The notes below the pieces were generated by a model. The model was given only the letters and a program-made list of their open reading frames with translations. It was not told the origin of the DNA and did not search any database. A stretch of DNA of 64,000 bases, from positions 36,210 through 100,209 of the forward strand of contig JAFREE010000090.1 of NCBI GenBank assembly GCA_019400425.1, in the 5' to 3' direction. Below, piece after piece: positions 1 through 10,507 of this stretch; position 1 is the first letter of the stretch; every line of letters begins with the position of its first letter. This DNA comes from Hymenochaete sp. R1 (Eukaryota > Basidiomycota > Agaricomycetes > Hymenochaetales > Hymenochaetaceae). The translations under genes were made by a program, and so were the position numbers.

Positions 1-516
1 AGAAAGAAGGGCGAGCAGAGCAATCGACCGTACAATTCGCGACAGGGAAAAATATTTGCAATGGGACCGGAGGAAGCCAGGCTATGGGTCAACCGGAGTT
101 TGTGATACAATAAGAAATATAGATATAAATATAAACCGTATGCATGACAATGACAATGGTAAGAATGTAAGAATGCATGGTTAATATGAATAGAACATAT
201 ACGAGTAGAGGTATCAAAACGATGGCATGAATCAGCGAGTCATCATAGGTCTGAATAATGAAATTCCCTCTGAAAAAAGAATGCATGAATGGAATAAGGA
301 GTTTATAATCCTTTTCTGTGAAATAAAGTGAAATTGACGAGGTCGAGAGCAGAAGAGTCGATAAAAATCAGGATCAATTGTACATTAACTCGCCGTGCAC
401 CCTAGCATATGCCCTAGTAACACGACGGTTTGATGGGTTGGCTTCCTGCGCACGCGCGTATGCCCTCGTCACCGGTCGCCGATCCTCTTCTGGTGTCGCC
501 ATCGCTTGTCTCTTCG
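1..516. repeat. Direct repeat, left copy (exact match to 1886-2401)
   Basis: This stretch is identical by eye over its full length to 1886-2401, a spacing of 1885 bp. It carries the last 45 codons of the orphan gene at 2259-3800 (minus strand), that gene's 3' flank, and the start of the 5' side of the membrane-protein gene. The copy begins at the window edge, so its true left limit is unknown. The right junction is sharp: identity ends at base 516. This is what a tandem duplication with a unit of 1885 bp would leave. Confidence 0.95.
374..516 (-). pseudogene. Duplicated C-terminal fragment of the orphan gene at 2259-3800
   Basis: Read on the minus strand, this fragment encodes the last 45 or so residues of the orphan protein, from KRQAMATPEED to the terminal GELMYN, with its stop codon. 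Upstream of base 516 the sequence switches abruptly to the membrane-protein gene. The reading frame stays open across the junction for about 14 further codons, back to about position 559, where it can only begin at a non-ATG codon. No promoter or ATG of its own is visible, so it is treated as a non-functional by-product of the duplication. Confidence 0.75.
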
Positions 517-1817
517 TAAGGTGTTCCCGTGTGGAGTCGTAATTGCGATACGTATACAAATAATCAGAAGTGTAGTCACTGTATCAATTTTAATAATAGT
601 CGAAACCTTTCAAATGGGAGTAGAATCGTACCAGTGGTGAAGCTTAGTAAAATAATAGCAACTACCGGACCTAATCTGGATTCCTTTTCGATCTCCCACG
701 CCCTCCAAACGACGACAGCGTCCGTAATAACAAACTATAATTTTGCAGGTCAGAGGGAAGGCCATAACGATAGCTCTGAAAAACCTACATTAATGAGTAT
801 CAACGCACTGAAAATAGGTCTGAATTGTGGAGGTGCGTTTGTGGGGTTCTCAAGGTAAAGTACGTTCGCAACGTCATGGTAGAGTTCGTTAACCCAAAAA
901 AGTGTGCTCCAAGCAAACATAAAGGTAACTAGACCAAGCATTGACTTTCTTCTCCTCACTCTGGAACTCTTTCGTCTTCCGTGGACGGAAAAGTTCATTA
1001 GCGGATAGTAAGTACCGGTGAAGTGGTCGACGTACTGCAAGATGTATACAAATACTGGATAAGAAAAAAGAAAGACACCTGGATTTTGCGGGAGCGGAAT
1101 TCCTGTTAGCAGGTGCTATTTCTCAGCGTAGATAAATTCTCAGACCATAGACGAGTGTCTGTATGATAGTTGAGATCATTTGGTATAGTTGTCTCTTCAG
1201 ATCAACGAGTTTACAGTCCATCATCAGATGCGTCGCCAAAAATTTCGGGTAGCTCTTGCAAGAGCTGAGCACGATAGCTACGGAAAGGAGAGGTGGGATT
1301 CAAATTGCCGTTGTCTTGTTGGAAATAACAGACGCTCACTTTATACGCTGGGTATAAAGGCTATGTCACATACATATCGAGCATCAGTCCGAGATAGTCA
1401 AATCTTCGTCTTGTGAAGACGTGTGTGATCATGATAGTGGCTTTCACAGAGTGTCCATCATGACTGATTGCAAATGCCACCGTAGCTACTGCGAAATAAG
1501 GCAGAGATATTACCACCTTTTCTGCTCCAAGGAAACCTTGTTTATCCGCATCTGAGAATGCTGCCTGGATAGATACGTATTGACCCGCATTGTATTCGAA
1601 CGACAAACAGGCACTAACAAGCGCAACATTATAAAGGATTTGTCCGTCAGCGACAGCATAATACGGATAGCAAATAGCAAATTAGTATACGTACCGTTTC
1701 TATTTCACTTGCCAAAGTCTCGAGAGATATCTGCTGCAAGTATGGTGGGTTGTTGGTGATGGCGACGACGGCGACATCGTGGTCGAAAGACAAAAGGCTG
1801 CTGATAAGCTTTGTCAT
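517..1817 (-). pseudogene. Multi-pass (7TM-like) basidiomycete membrane protein gene, 3' truncated by the duplication junction
   Basis: The minus strand encodes pieces of a membrane protein in several exons. The N-terminal part, from an ATG at 1817, contains YLQQISLETLASEIETV. A later exon at about 1040-800 holds a hydrophobic segment (SMLGLVTFMFAWSTLFW) and then FSALILIN. A clean GT-AG intron (roughly 742-795) joins this to FVITDAVVVWRAW, followed by another hydrophobic segment (LGPVVAIILLSFTTG). The order and motifs resemble a large basidiomycete family of seven-helix proteins of unknown function. The coding sequence is cut at about 517 by the second copy of the direct repeat. A complete copy may lie left of the window. 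Exon borders between 1100 and 1650 are not resolved. Confidence 0.55.
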
Positions 1818-1885
1818 CTCGCGTCTCACCAAACGAACCATCATCCTTCCCTTCGCATGTCGGCTTTCCATACCTTTTCTTGTCC

Positions 1886-2401
1886 AGAAAGAAGGGCGAG
1901 CAGAGCAATCGACCGTACAATTCGCGACAGGGAAAAATATTTGCAATGGGACCGGAGGAAGCCAGGCTATGGGTCAACCGGAGTTTGTGATACAATAAGA
2001 AATATAGATATAAATATAAACCGTATGCATGACAATGACAATGGTAAGAATGTAAGAATGCATGGTTAATATGAATAGAACATATACGAGTAGAGGTATC
2101 AAAACGATGGCATGAATCAGCGAGTCATCATAGGTCTGAATAATGAAATTCCCTCTGAAAAAAGAATGCATGAATGGAATAAGGAGTTTATAATCCTTTT
2201 CTGTGAAATAAAGTGAAATTGACGAGGTCGAGAGCAGAAGAGTCGATAAAAATCAGGATCAATTGTACATTAACTCGCCGTGCACCCTAGCATATGCCCT
2301 AGTAACACGACGGTTTGATGGGTTGGCTTCCTGCGCACGCGCGTATGCCCTCGTCACCGGTCGCCGATCCTCTTCTGGTGTCGCCATCGCTTGTCTCTTC
2401 G
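1886..2401. repeat. Direct repeat, right copy (exact match to 1-516)
   Basis: This is the partner of 1-516. Here the sequence sits in its natural context: positions 2259-2401 are the 3' end of the long orphan reading frame that starts at 3800, and 1886-2258 is its downstream flank. No mismatch was seen over 516 bp, so the duplication is either very recent, kept uniform by gene conversion, or an assembly artefact. Confidence 0.95.
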
Positions 2402-3800
2402 AGCTGGTCAGTTGCTCCATCGTCGGAGCTTCTGTCATCGAGGCATTATCCATTTCCACCTCCACGTCGTCCATTCCCCTCGCCTCCGCGTCTTCCTCGA
2501 TCCTACTACCAAACGGAAACGGACTACTCTCCTTATATCCCGTCTCGAACAGACCTTTCCCTCTTGCGTAGTCCCTCTGCACGATCAGTTGTGCCTCTGC
2601 CAAGACCTGATTCGAAGGATCCATGAACGCCATTTCCTTAAAGCGTTCGCGATGGGCGTACCGAGCCGCCCGACGTCTCTTCTCGTTGCTGTGCCCTATA
2701 TCGTTGGAACGAGCATTGGCAGAGTTGCTACTCTTGCCAGCTGGACTGGAGGTGAGGTCAATGGTACCAAAGGCACAGGTGTGGGCGGCTTCAGTCGTTG
2801 CATCTGAGAGGACCGAACTAGCGTCATCGTCCCCAACCTCGACAACACTCCCGTCGAAGTCATCTCGGTATAAGCTCAACCCTCCCTGCGTACTGGCCCC
2901 AGACGATTGTTCGAGACCTCCGATGTCTGAAGAAGAAGCGTCGGTCGTTGGACCCAGGGACGGTCCAAAGCTGTTGAAGCTAGTGTGGAAACACGGAAGA
3001 TCCAGATCTTTATCGCATTCGCATTTCGACGGGTCTGCAAGACGGTTCGTTCTCGCTTCTACGTATTTCGGCAATGCGAACCTCTTTGCGCTGTTGTCCG
3101 ATTCTGTCCCGAACTCGTACTCAGAGTCGTAGTCCGCTCGATACAGGACCTCAGTGGGTGTAAGCGCGGTGGAAGTCGATGTCGAGAAGCGAGCGAGACG
3201 CATTTGTAGAGGGGTTTGGTTAACGTTGAGGGAGTCCGCGATGGATTCGGAGTAAATAGATTTGGAAGTGGTCGTGGAGAAGAAAGAGCTGAAGTTTCGG
3301 ACCAAGGGGTTGTTGTTCCTATTCGCGATCGTGGAACCATCGGCATCTGGGTTGTATCCCTCTTCATGCGGCGGCGTTGGAAGGGAAGAGAATGACGCCC
3401 TCGAAGAATGAGATTGCAGTGAGCGCACGGGCGTTGAGCGATTACTACTTCCTATGAAGTCGATAGGGATCTCAACGGTAACTTCCGTCCCAGCCACACT
3501 TTCTCCATCGCTCATCTCAGAATCACCATCCATATCTACACTCGACTCCGAGTCCGACACCGACTTCACCGACGTGGGTGGTTGGCCAGAAGATTGGATG
3601 GATGGACGGTTATTCGTGAGATCGACGAAACGACGCTGGGAGTTGTTGCAGAGACCGGGGACATCGTAAAAGAACTTGAGGTGGTAGCCTCCTCCGGGAC
3701 GCGGAGTGACTTGTACGAGCGCACCGTCTTTCGTCACTTCGTATTGTACATCTGGATCCATCATAGGGATTGTGGTGTCGTTCGTAAACACAGAACCCAT
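2259..3800 (-). CDS. Orphan acidic low-complexity protein, single exon, 513 aa
   Basis: This is a long uninterrupted reading frame with no family I recognise. The start is set at the first ATG (MGSVFTNDT, position 3800); the frame stays open further upstream but only through a non-ATG codon into an A/T homopolymer stretch. The protein is rich in Ser, Asp, Glu and Thr and looks largely disordered. Around residue 260 it has a short Cys/His-containing stretch (KCECDKDLDLPCFH). A basic patch (EKRRRAARYAHRERF) in the last third could be a nuclear targeting signal. The C-terminus has two near-repeats, RPVTRAYARAQ and RRVTRAYARVH. A TATA-like TATAAA lies at 4044-4049 on the minus strand, about 245 bp upstream. 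Its 3' end is duplicated at 374-516. Confidence 0.7.
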   Translation of the reverse strand: MGSVFTNDTTIPMMDPDVQYEVTKDGALVQVTPRPGGGYHLKFFYDVPGLCNNSQRRFVDLTNNRPSIQSSGQPPTSVKSVSDSESSVDMDGDSEMSDGESVAGTEVTVEIPIDFIGSSNRSTPVRSLQSHSSRASFSSLPTPPHEEGYNPDADGSTIANRNNNPLVRNFSSFFSTTTSKSIYSESIADSLNVNQTPLQMRLARFSTSTSTALTPTEVLYRADYDSEYEFGTESDNSAKRFALPKYVEARTNRLADPSKCECDKDLDLPCFHTSFNSFGPSLGPTTDASSSDIGGLEQSSGASTQGGLSLYRDDFDGSVVEVGDDDASSVLSDATTEAAHTCAFGTIDLTSSPAGKSSNSANARSNDIGHSNEKRRRAARYAHRERFKEMAFMDPSNQVLAEAQLIVQRDYARGKGLFETGYKESSPFPFGSRIEEDAEARGMDDVEVEMDNASMTEAPTMEQLTSSKRQAMATPEEDRRPVTRAYARAQEANPSNRRVTRAYARVHGELMYN

Positions 3801-3840
3801 GGATCTTCTGTCTATCTCGGTTTTCTGAAGCGATATTTTT

Positions 3841-3911
3841 GAGAAATCGTTAGAATTAAAAAAAAAGACTGAACAAGCTAGGAAACGCACTCTTTTTTTT
3901 AAAAAAAAAAC
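3841..3911. other. Homopolymer A/T tract in the 5' flank of the orphan gene
   Basis: Two runs, one of A (within 3858-3866) and a T run followed by an A run (about 3892-3910), sit directly upstream of the orphan gene's start. Such dA:dT tracts commonly exclude nucleosomes from fungal promoters. That role is inferred from position only. Confidence 0.4.
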
Positions 3912-4776
3912 TAAGGTCTACCTACAAAGTATGTTACAGCGAAGAGTTGATAGATGCCGAGGGGTCTTGAGAGGTTGGCCGCGAAAATCTTGAGGATGTA
4001 GAGGTGGTTGAAGAGAGAGGTGCGTTCGTAAGGTTGGAAACCCTTTATACCTTTAAGCGAAGGGTAGAGAGGATTACCACATCACAATGAGCCACAAATG
4101 ATGACAACTCTTAGACCTGGTTCGAAAATCGTGTTATTAAACATAGCGAAGCCACAATGTGGTAGGCATTGGCTCTGCACGAACTCACTTAGACATCAAA
4201 GGCCCGAGCACTGGCACTATACGTGAACGACGATGGCCTTGAGGTCTGTAAAGTGGGATGGGATTTATTGCATAGGTCCTCATCGATTACTGCAATGTAT
4301 AGGGTCCGACGTGGATAAATGCGAGCCACCGAGTGCGCGTGGTCGAGAATACAATGACTACTATTTTTACACGTGAGAGGTCTAGGCAGTGGATGGACCA
4401 ATAATGGACATTACGCACGGTTCCTATTGTTAAGCCTGGTGCGAGGGGCCAAAGTCAAAGACAATCGAATATGCATTTGAGACAACAAATCGATGTTCCA
4501 CGCGCAAATCCATTTTTGTAGCACAACTAGAAACGAAAAACATCAGTCAGTTTACAGGGCGGTTTAATACAACTGTCTCGCCTGTGGAACGTTCGCAGCC
4601 GAGCGAAAGAGTTCTTTGTGGACGTGTCGCTGGAAGATAATCAAACATAAGGTCAACATTATAGGGAAAATGGTCGAACGTAGTCCTCAGGAAGATAGAT
4701 GCTAAATCAAGGCCGTCCATAAGTGATAATGATGATGATGAACACAAAAAATACCGGCAATTGATGCTTATTGAAG

Positions 4777-5100
4777 CTAACGATTGGCGCAGCAGCTCGA
4801 AGGTATTGGCGTACTCCCACCATTCACTTCAATCTCCACCACTACAACGGAACCACCAACATCAGGAAGAAGAGAATTGTGCACTGCCGCGACGACGGAT
4901 TTATGCACTGAACGAGAAATGTACCTGACAAAGGGAATGAATGAAGGAATGCAACAATGCAAAATGCTGATCACTCACCAAGCAAATACGACAGTAACGA
5001 CACCGTCATCCAACACCACTCCCACTGGCAGCTCTATCCTGTTTGACTCAACGGTGTATTCCACGGCCGATTGCGCGTATATTGACTGAGATATCTCCAT
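4777..5100 (-). CDS. Small two-exon hypothetical protein, 89 aa
   Basis: The minus strand from ATG 5100 reads MEISQSIYAQSAVEYTVES, reaches a donor GTGAGT at 4978, and resumes after a CAG acceptor at 4924 as YISRSVHKSVVAAVHNS, ending ...SSCCANR at TAG 4777-4779. The 54 bp intron has normal fungal length and good splice sites, and the frame is kept, which is the main support. The protein has two modestly hydrophobic valine-rich stretches but no clear signal peptide and no family I recognise. It does not end in a CaaX box, so it is not a mating pheromone precursor. It lies alone in a gene-poor stretch. Confidence 0.4.
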
Positions 5101-5728
5101 CGGTTGCTATATTAATAAACCCATTTTCAGCCCTTCAACGATCCCACTGAACAAAGCGATCCCCAAAGCGCGAGCTCACCTCTTGCCTCGCTCTAAGTCA
5201 TCTCGAGCACTAAACATCCCAATACATCTCAAGCATGTTCAACCAAACAACTAAATTTGGGTCACAGAACCGACATAAAAGATGAAACTGTGTACCAGTA
5301 GACTCGGAAAGGTGAGAAGTCAGACTCACCCTGAAGTTCAAATACGCCTTTGGCAACTGGCCCTTGCCGGTCAGCTGTCGCTCTCAACATAGTTTCATGA
5401 TTGTTATAGAGCTATAGAGCTATATCCAATCGCGAATACGACTAGAAATCTGTTGGCTTTAGGATTTTCTTTCCTTTGGCTGATGGTGAAGATAGAAAGG
5501 AAGACGAGCAGACATCCGAGTCAAGATTTTACATTCAAACGCGCGTTTCGCATCCTTGTCCTCCTCCCTCCATCGAGTTTCAGACTCTACTTATAGTCTC
5601 AAATTAGTAGACTACAAAAAGCAGTCTTACTGTTTGCACGATCCATGACATTATGAAAAATTATCATACAGCAAGATTTGGGGTTGAAAAAGTCATTCTC
5701 GCCACGCTCATTGCAGTGTACTAGATTA

Positions 5729-6176
5729 CTAAGGATACATTTTGTCCGAAGGAAACACAACACCGTCGGTCCGTACAAGACTGGCCTCTGCTCCGTTGAC
5801 TGATTTTCTGGTGGCAAGCACCCCACGACCTCCGCTAACCTTATCTCCACGTACGGGCTTGGGTCCGCCTTGTCGAAATTCTCTCCCTACAACATTAGCA
5901 TCCTTGACATATGCCGTGCAAAGTTCGAAAAATCTGAGAGTGAAGTTATCGTTGTCGAGACACCTTCGTTGGACGGAAAGTCAAACATAGCCGATTATTG
6001 ACGCAGAATCTCCATGTACTCTACGCGTAATCTACGGCTTGAAATTGTGCTGCTGCAATATGTTCGTGGATCGCATGCATTGTGGTGACTCAGATTAAGA
6101 TTTACCGCTGACGTTGCTGCGCGGCATCAGCTTCTCCGGTGCCGTTGCCTTTACCATTTCCCTCGACCACGGACAT
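5729..6176 (-). CDS. Small hypothetical gene divergent from the Zn2Cys6 factor
   Basis: A first exon from ATG 6176 (MSVVEGNGKGNGTGEADAA) ends at a GTAAAT donor. The last exon reads DNDNFTLRFFELCTAYVKDA and then VVGREFRQGGPKPVRGDKV, ending ...VVFPSDKMYP at TAG 5729-5731. The last exon has the look of a conserved soluble protein terminus and is stop-free for about 85 codons in a stretch otherwise full of stops. The join between the exons could not be resolved by eye: the middle candidate exon (about 6090-6040) does not give a consistent phase. The start is 54 bp from the divergent transcription factor start at 6230. I do not recognise the family. Confidence 0.35.
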
Positions 6177-6229
6177 GTCCTGCCAATCGACCTCTACCTC
6201 ACGCCCTCATCGTTGACATAAATTGCGTT

Positions 6230-9200
6230 ATGTCCTCTTTGACTAAACGGACAAAGGACGAGATTGAGATATCGCGTGACAGAGATGTGAAGCTCAAGCG
6301 AATGGCTGGCCACATAGCCTGCGCAGAATGCCGGAGGTACGCCTACTCTCAGATGTACATGATTTATGCCTTGCTCAACTTTTGACGTCTAGGTTGAGGC
6401 TCGGCTGCGACAAAAAGGTTGGGCGTGAGCCAAATACATGCTGGCTGGTGGTTGAAATTTTGGCTTGTGATAGGTTCCTTGTTCGACTTGCGTGCGCCGA
6501 GGATGCAAACATCTCTGTCCTATCAGTGAGCCTTCTTTCCGTGACTGGTTCTCCAGTTTCTCAACGAATTGTACCAGATACTATGACTTCTTCGTCGAAA
6601 ATAATTCAACCTATCAATAGCACTTCAAAATCTCGGGACCCTAAAGGAGCTTTGGCAGAATACAAGCTGGCCTCGATGAGCCAGAGAATCCGAGCACTCG
6701 AAGACGCTCTTCAAATCGAAAGCAACGAAGAGCATCCTCTACTCACTCCAGAGCTTTTGGCCATTAAGCAAGGATTCGATATTTCTCATAATTCAGTCCT
6801 CAGGAAGCGTGGCGAGGACCATGAACGAACAGAACATAAGAAAGGTGGAACGTTAGCTATCAGCGCGAAGAAGGGTATGAGGTTCCTCGGTGGTACAGCG
6901 ATAGAGGTGCGTTTTTCTTCTTGATTGAAAATTATTTCTGCTTAATCTCTTACATGGTACTTTTAGAGTGCTCTTTTACTGGTAGGTTTCATTCATTATT
7001 CTACTCGTGTTATATCCATAGTCAGGTCTCATACGAAACAGGACATATTCAAAAGCGTCCCATTTGAACCCGAATCGGATCTAGAAGCCGTACCGCTACC
7101 TGCAGAAATCTTGGACGCGAGCAAGCTGTTTCCTTTCTCCCCAGATACGCCATGCGACCCAGAAATCATGGAGTACTTCGCATTGCATCTGCCGAACTTC
7201 CATCGGGCAAAACAACTTGTAGACCAGTATTTTGTGTCAATCACGCGCTTCCGTTTCATAACTCCGGTCACCTACAAGGAAGCTACGAATGACCTCTTGC
7301 CCCGTTTTTATCCGTCAAACGAGCCTCTGTGTTCGTCAGATTTGAACCCACACGATCTGCATGACATTGCAATTCTGTATGCCATTTTTGCATCAGGGTG
7401 TGGGGGCGAGTTTGCAAAGCAGTCACTCGTATTGGAAGCCGAGGCCTATGTGCATTTGTGTCGTGCAGCGCTTTCATTGAGGAGTATTTTTGACCACGGA
7501 AGCCTGTCCTCGTGTTTAGCTGTGTGTATTCTTGCGTCGCAGGCGATGGCGGTCGGGCAGCAGAACTTCGAAGAGAAGTCTTGGAAGCTCATGTGCTTAG
7601 GTTTCAACATAGCTCTAAGCGTTCGTGTTTCTTTCTTGTATCGCCATATCTCCAGCTTACAAATGTCTTCCAGATTGGTCTTCGTAAGCCATCATAGGAG
7701 ACCAGCTATGCAGCAATCTGATCCGCGCTTCCTTAAAGATCTTGACCCTTCTCGATGGCGTCTTGAGGACGAGACAGTTCAGCGACGGCGCAGGGTCTTC
7801 TGGGAGGTCGCTTCCGTTCTCTTCATTCCCGCATTGATACTATCCTGATACTTGACTGCCATATAGCTTAACATTGCAGACAAATGGAGGGTAAGGATTG
7901 GCTCATTCTGTATGATGATGTTACCGTAAAACTGATGTGCTCCAATAACCAGGCTCTTGCAAGTGGGAGGCCTGCATTCTTTGATTTGAATGCTTCCGAC
8001 TGTGACCTTCCCACGGACGATTTTTCTGTCACGCAGGACGACGGAACAGTGATCGAAAGCGGTGAATTCCAGACTTTCCGTCTTTTCCCCTCAGGGAGTG
8101 AACTGATGTAAATTTTTTGGCAGTGTACCACTGGCGTTATCGTTTTATTCGTGACTTCCTTTCTCATATGGTTGAGATGAACTGCTCTGTGAAAGAAGCA
8201 AGTTATTCCGAGATACTGAAGTTGGATCAAATGCTACGTGATTTCCCTCCGCACCCACAGGCATTCATCAACCGGTGGACTCCAAGTTTGGGCGATCCGA
8301 ACAATCATAGGGGATGGCCTATCACCTTGCATCCCGCCCTCTCCGTATTTTGGAGAGAACATTGTTAGTTTGTATGGATTCTCACATATAGTCATCTCGC
8401 TCATACGTGATCAGCTATGCAGCACCTCCATCGAAATTATTTCGCCCATGTCATGCTAGACCCTGAGCATCGCGACCCGTTTCATAGCCCATACACTTCT
8501 TCTTTCCTCGCAACGTATCGCAGCGCAAGCATGATTCTCAAATTGATAAGGCAGGGTCTGAAGGAGGTGCAGCAACAGTTCACGGCAAAGCTGAACGTGA
8601 TGTGGAGTATCTCACTTTCTTGTGCGGTAATACAATGTCTTCGTTTTTTTTACTGAAGTGGATTTAACGTCAACATACTTAGATTATTATCGGCGTAGTT
8701 GCAGGTCATGGCCCGTCAATAAGTTTTGCTGACGTAGCCTTCGATGAACTTGAGAAGACGATACAGGTATTTGAATCCGCGAAAATGTATGATGTTCCAA
8801 AGCACAGCCTTGTGAGTGACTTTCATTTATAGTGTACTGTCTTTTTTGAGAACATCTAAAGGCTCTGTTGTATCGGCTACGAGAGCGCGCCAAGAGAGTC
8901 TTCGATGAACCAAAATTATCTGCCTTGTCCGGGAATCCGCGTCCATTTTCGCCATCCCCCTTTTGCCACCCAAATGGCCCCAGTCTAAATTCTGATAGCG
9001 ATCAAACCACCCACTCCAACCTGGGGTACAATGCAGGAAAGGCAGATGAGACTGCCGACGCCTTTCAAATACTTCTCGGTGCATTTCGACTGGAAATGAA
9101 CGACGAGAACATTGTACTTGCGGATGAAGAGAAAGACGATCAGACCACTGTTCAGTGCTTTCCCCCCTTTACCTCATTCGCACCATTTGGAGAAATGCCT

Positions 9201-9347
9201 TTGACATCACTTGGTATCGTAGAAACTGAAAACGATTCCACGTATAGGGATGAAGAGAGTGGGATTGGAGAGATTCCGAATGAGATTAAGGAAGTACAAG
9301 TAGCAGCCGATGTTTGGTCCACATTTTACATGAAAGACAAATTGTAG
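6230..9347 (+). CDS. Zn(2)Cys(6) fungal transcription factor with Fungal_trans domain
   Basis: A many-exon gene from ATG 6230 to TAG 9347, encoding roughly 800 residues. Spliced, the N-terminus gives a complete zinc cluster: CAECRRLRLGCDKKV, then VPCSTCVRRGCKHLC, six cysteines in fungal binuclear spacing. Introns at 6337-6392 and 6418-6473 fall inside the cluster and one at 6526-6577 just after it. A linker follows with a coiled-coil-like helix (SQRIRALEDALQIES), as in dimerising factors. The middle, with SRWRLEDETVQRRRRVFWE spliced through a small exon to ALASGRPAFFDL, is the core of the fungal-specific regulator domain (PF04082). The C-terminus (LYRLRERAKRVF...) and acidic tail fit the same group. 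It is likely a nuclear DNA-binding regulator; its targets cannot be inferred. Confidence 0.9.
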
Positions 9348-10507
9348 ATTGGACGGGAAAGGGCAGTTTTGCACATAAGCGATCGGATAGACGAACTTTT
9401 TTTCTATTCCATGCCTTTTCGTTCTTTACTATGAGAATACAGGGGTCATTTGTATGGAGGGGCTCGCGATCCTGTATTTTTGACGTTCAAACAGTAGTTA
9501 TCGATTAATCATACCTTACTAACATTGAACCCCACTCAAATTTAACAACATCTTAAACTCCAGTCCAAGGTACCCTTAGGCTTACGGGAGCATTGATGAG
9601 CGAGTTGAAGCTATTGAAACAAGCCGAAGTCCAAATAAGTGATGAAGATAATCTCTTCTATAAACATATTTCTTGGCTTTACTCGAGTAGTTCCAAGCTA
9701 TAGGAATTACTCAGCAAAGCATAATCCGATACAACGTAGTGTACCATATAAACATCTAATTTGGGGTTGTCGGGAGCGTGAGTAAGCCAGCCTGCTATTC
9801 AGCAGCCAAAGACATCATCCGACTCTTTCAAGAACAAAAGCTGTAAAGCATTACAGCCTAACGCTTCTTCGGACCTAAGCTTTCGGATGCACTAGCTCAT
9901 GTAGATTTCGGAATCGCGTGAAGCAATCGAAGGCAAAAAGGTGCGAGCGATGCGTCAAGGTTTTCTGTGAGAAGTCGCATCCATTTCTGCATCAATAAGC
10001 CGCACATGCCCTAGTGTATAGCATTCTGACACTCACTTTTCTATCGAGTGCTTTAATGGGCAAATTAATAGCACATTGAAGCAAGGCAAATTATTTTGCG
10101 TAGCCATTATTCATTATACGGATTAGTTTTCATAGGAACGACGATGAACTGGTCTCGAGGCAGGTTAGATTGTCGCAGGATATTGACGATCCGGGAGCTT
10201 TTACAACCTCAATGTCGCTCCCGAACGGTGGCTGGATGTTGAGTGAATGGATGTCTATACAGTACTGCAGCCGTCATCGACAACAACAACATGGACGTTG
10301 AGTGTTGAGTTTTAGGAAGGTGAGCGACGCGACGAACGCGGATCAGCTGGAGCATTGACCCCGAACGGCGCGATTCCTCCCCGCTGCTCACCGTCGACGA
10401 CGACGAATACGAGCAAGCAGAATCTCTGACGACTTCGATGCATTCATCAATTTTTTTGTCCTTCCTCTTAACCACCATCTTCCATCCTCTTGAAGCCCAC
10501 CTGAACA
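9348..10507. other. Intergenic, no gene recognised
   Basis: About 1.16 kb between the Zn2Cys6 gene and IML2. Reading frames are short, lack ATG starts or splice context, and resemble nothing known. The right end must hold the IML2 promoter; no clear TATA box was found there. Confidence 0.6.

Noticed and set aside
529..858. 109-codon plus-strand open frame
   Set aside because: It is the antisense shadow of the membrane-protein gene, whose minus-strand frame has recognisable helices and a clean intron.
4777..5100. Mating pheromone precursor
   Set aside because: The predicted end SSCCANR has no CaaX box and the protein is longer than typical precursors.
6526..6556. 31 bp intron after the zinc cluster
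   Set aside because: Too short for a fungal intron; the alternative acceptor at 6577 gives 52 bp and keeps the frame.
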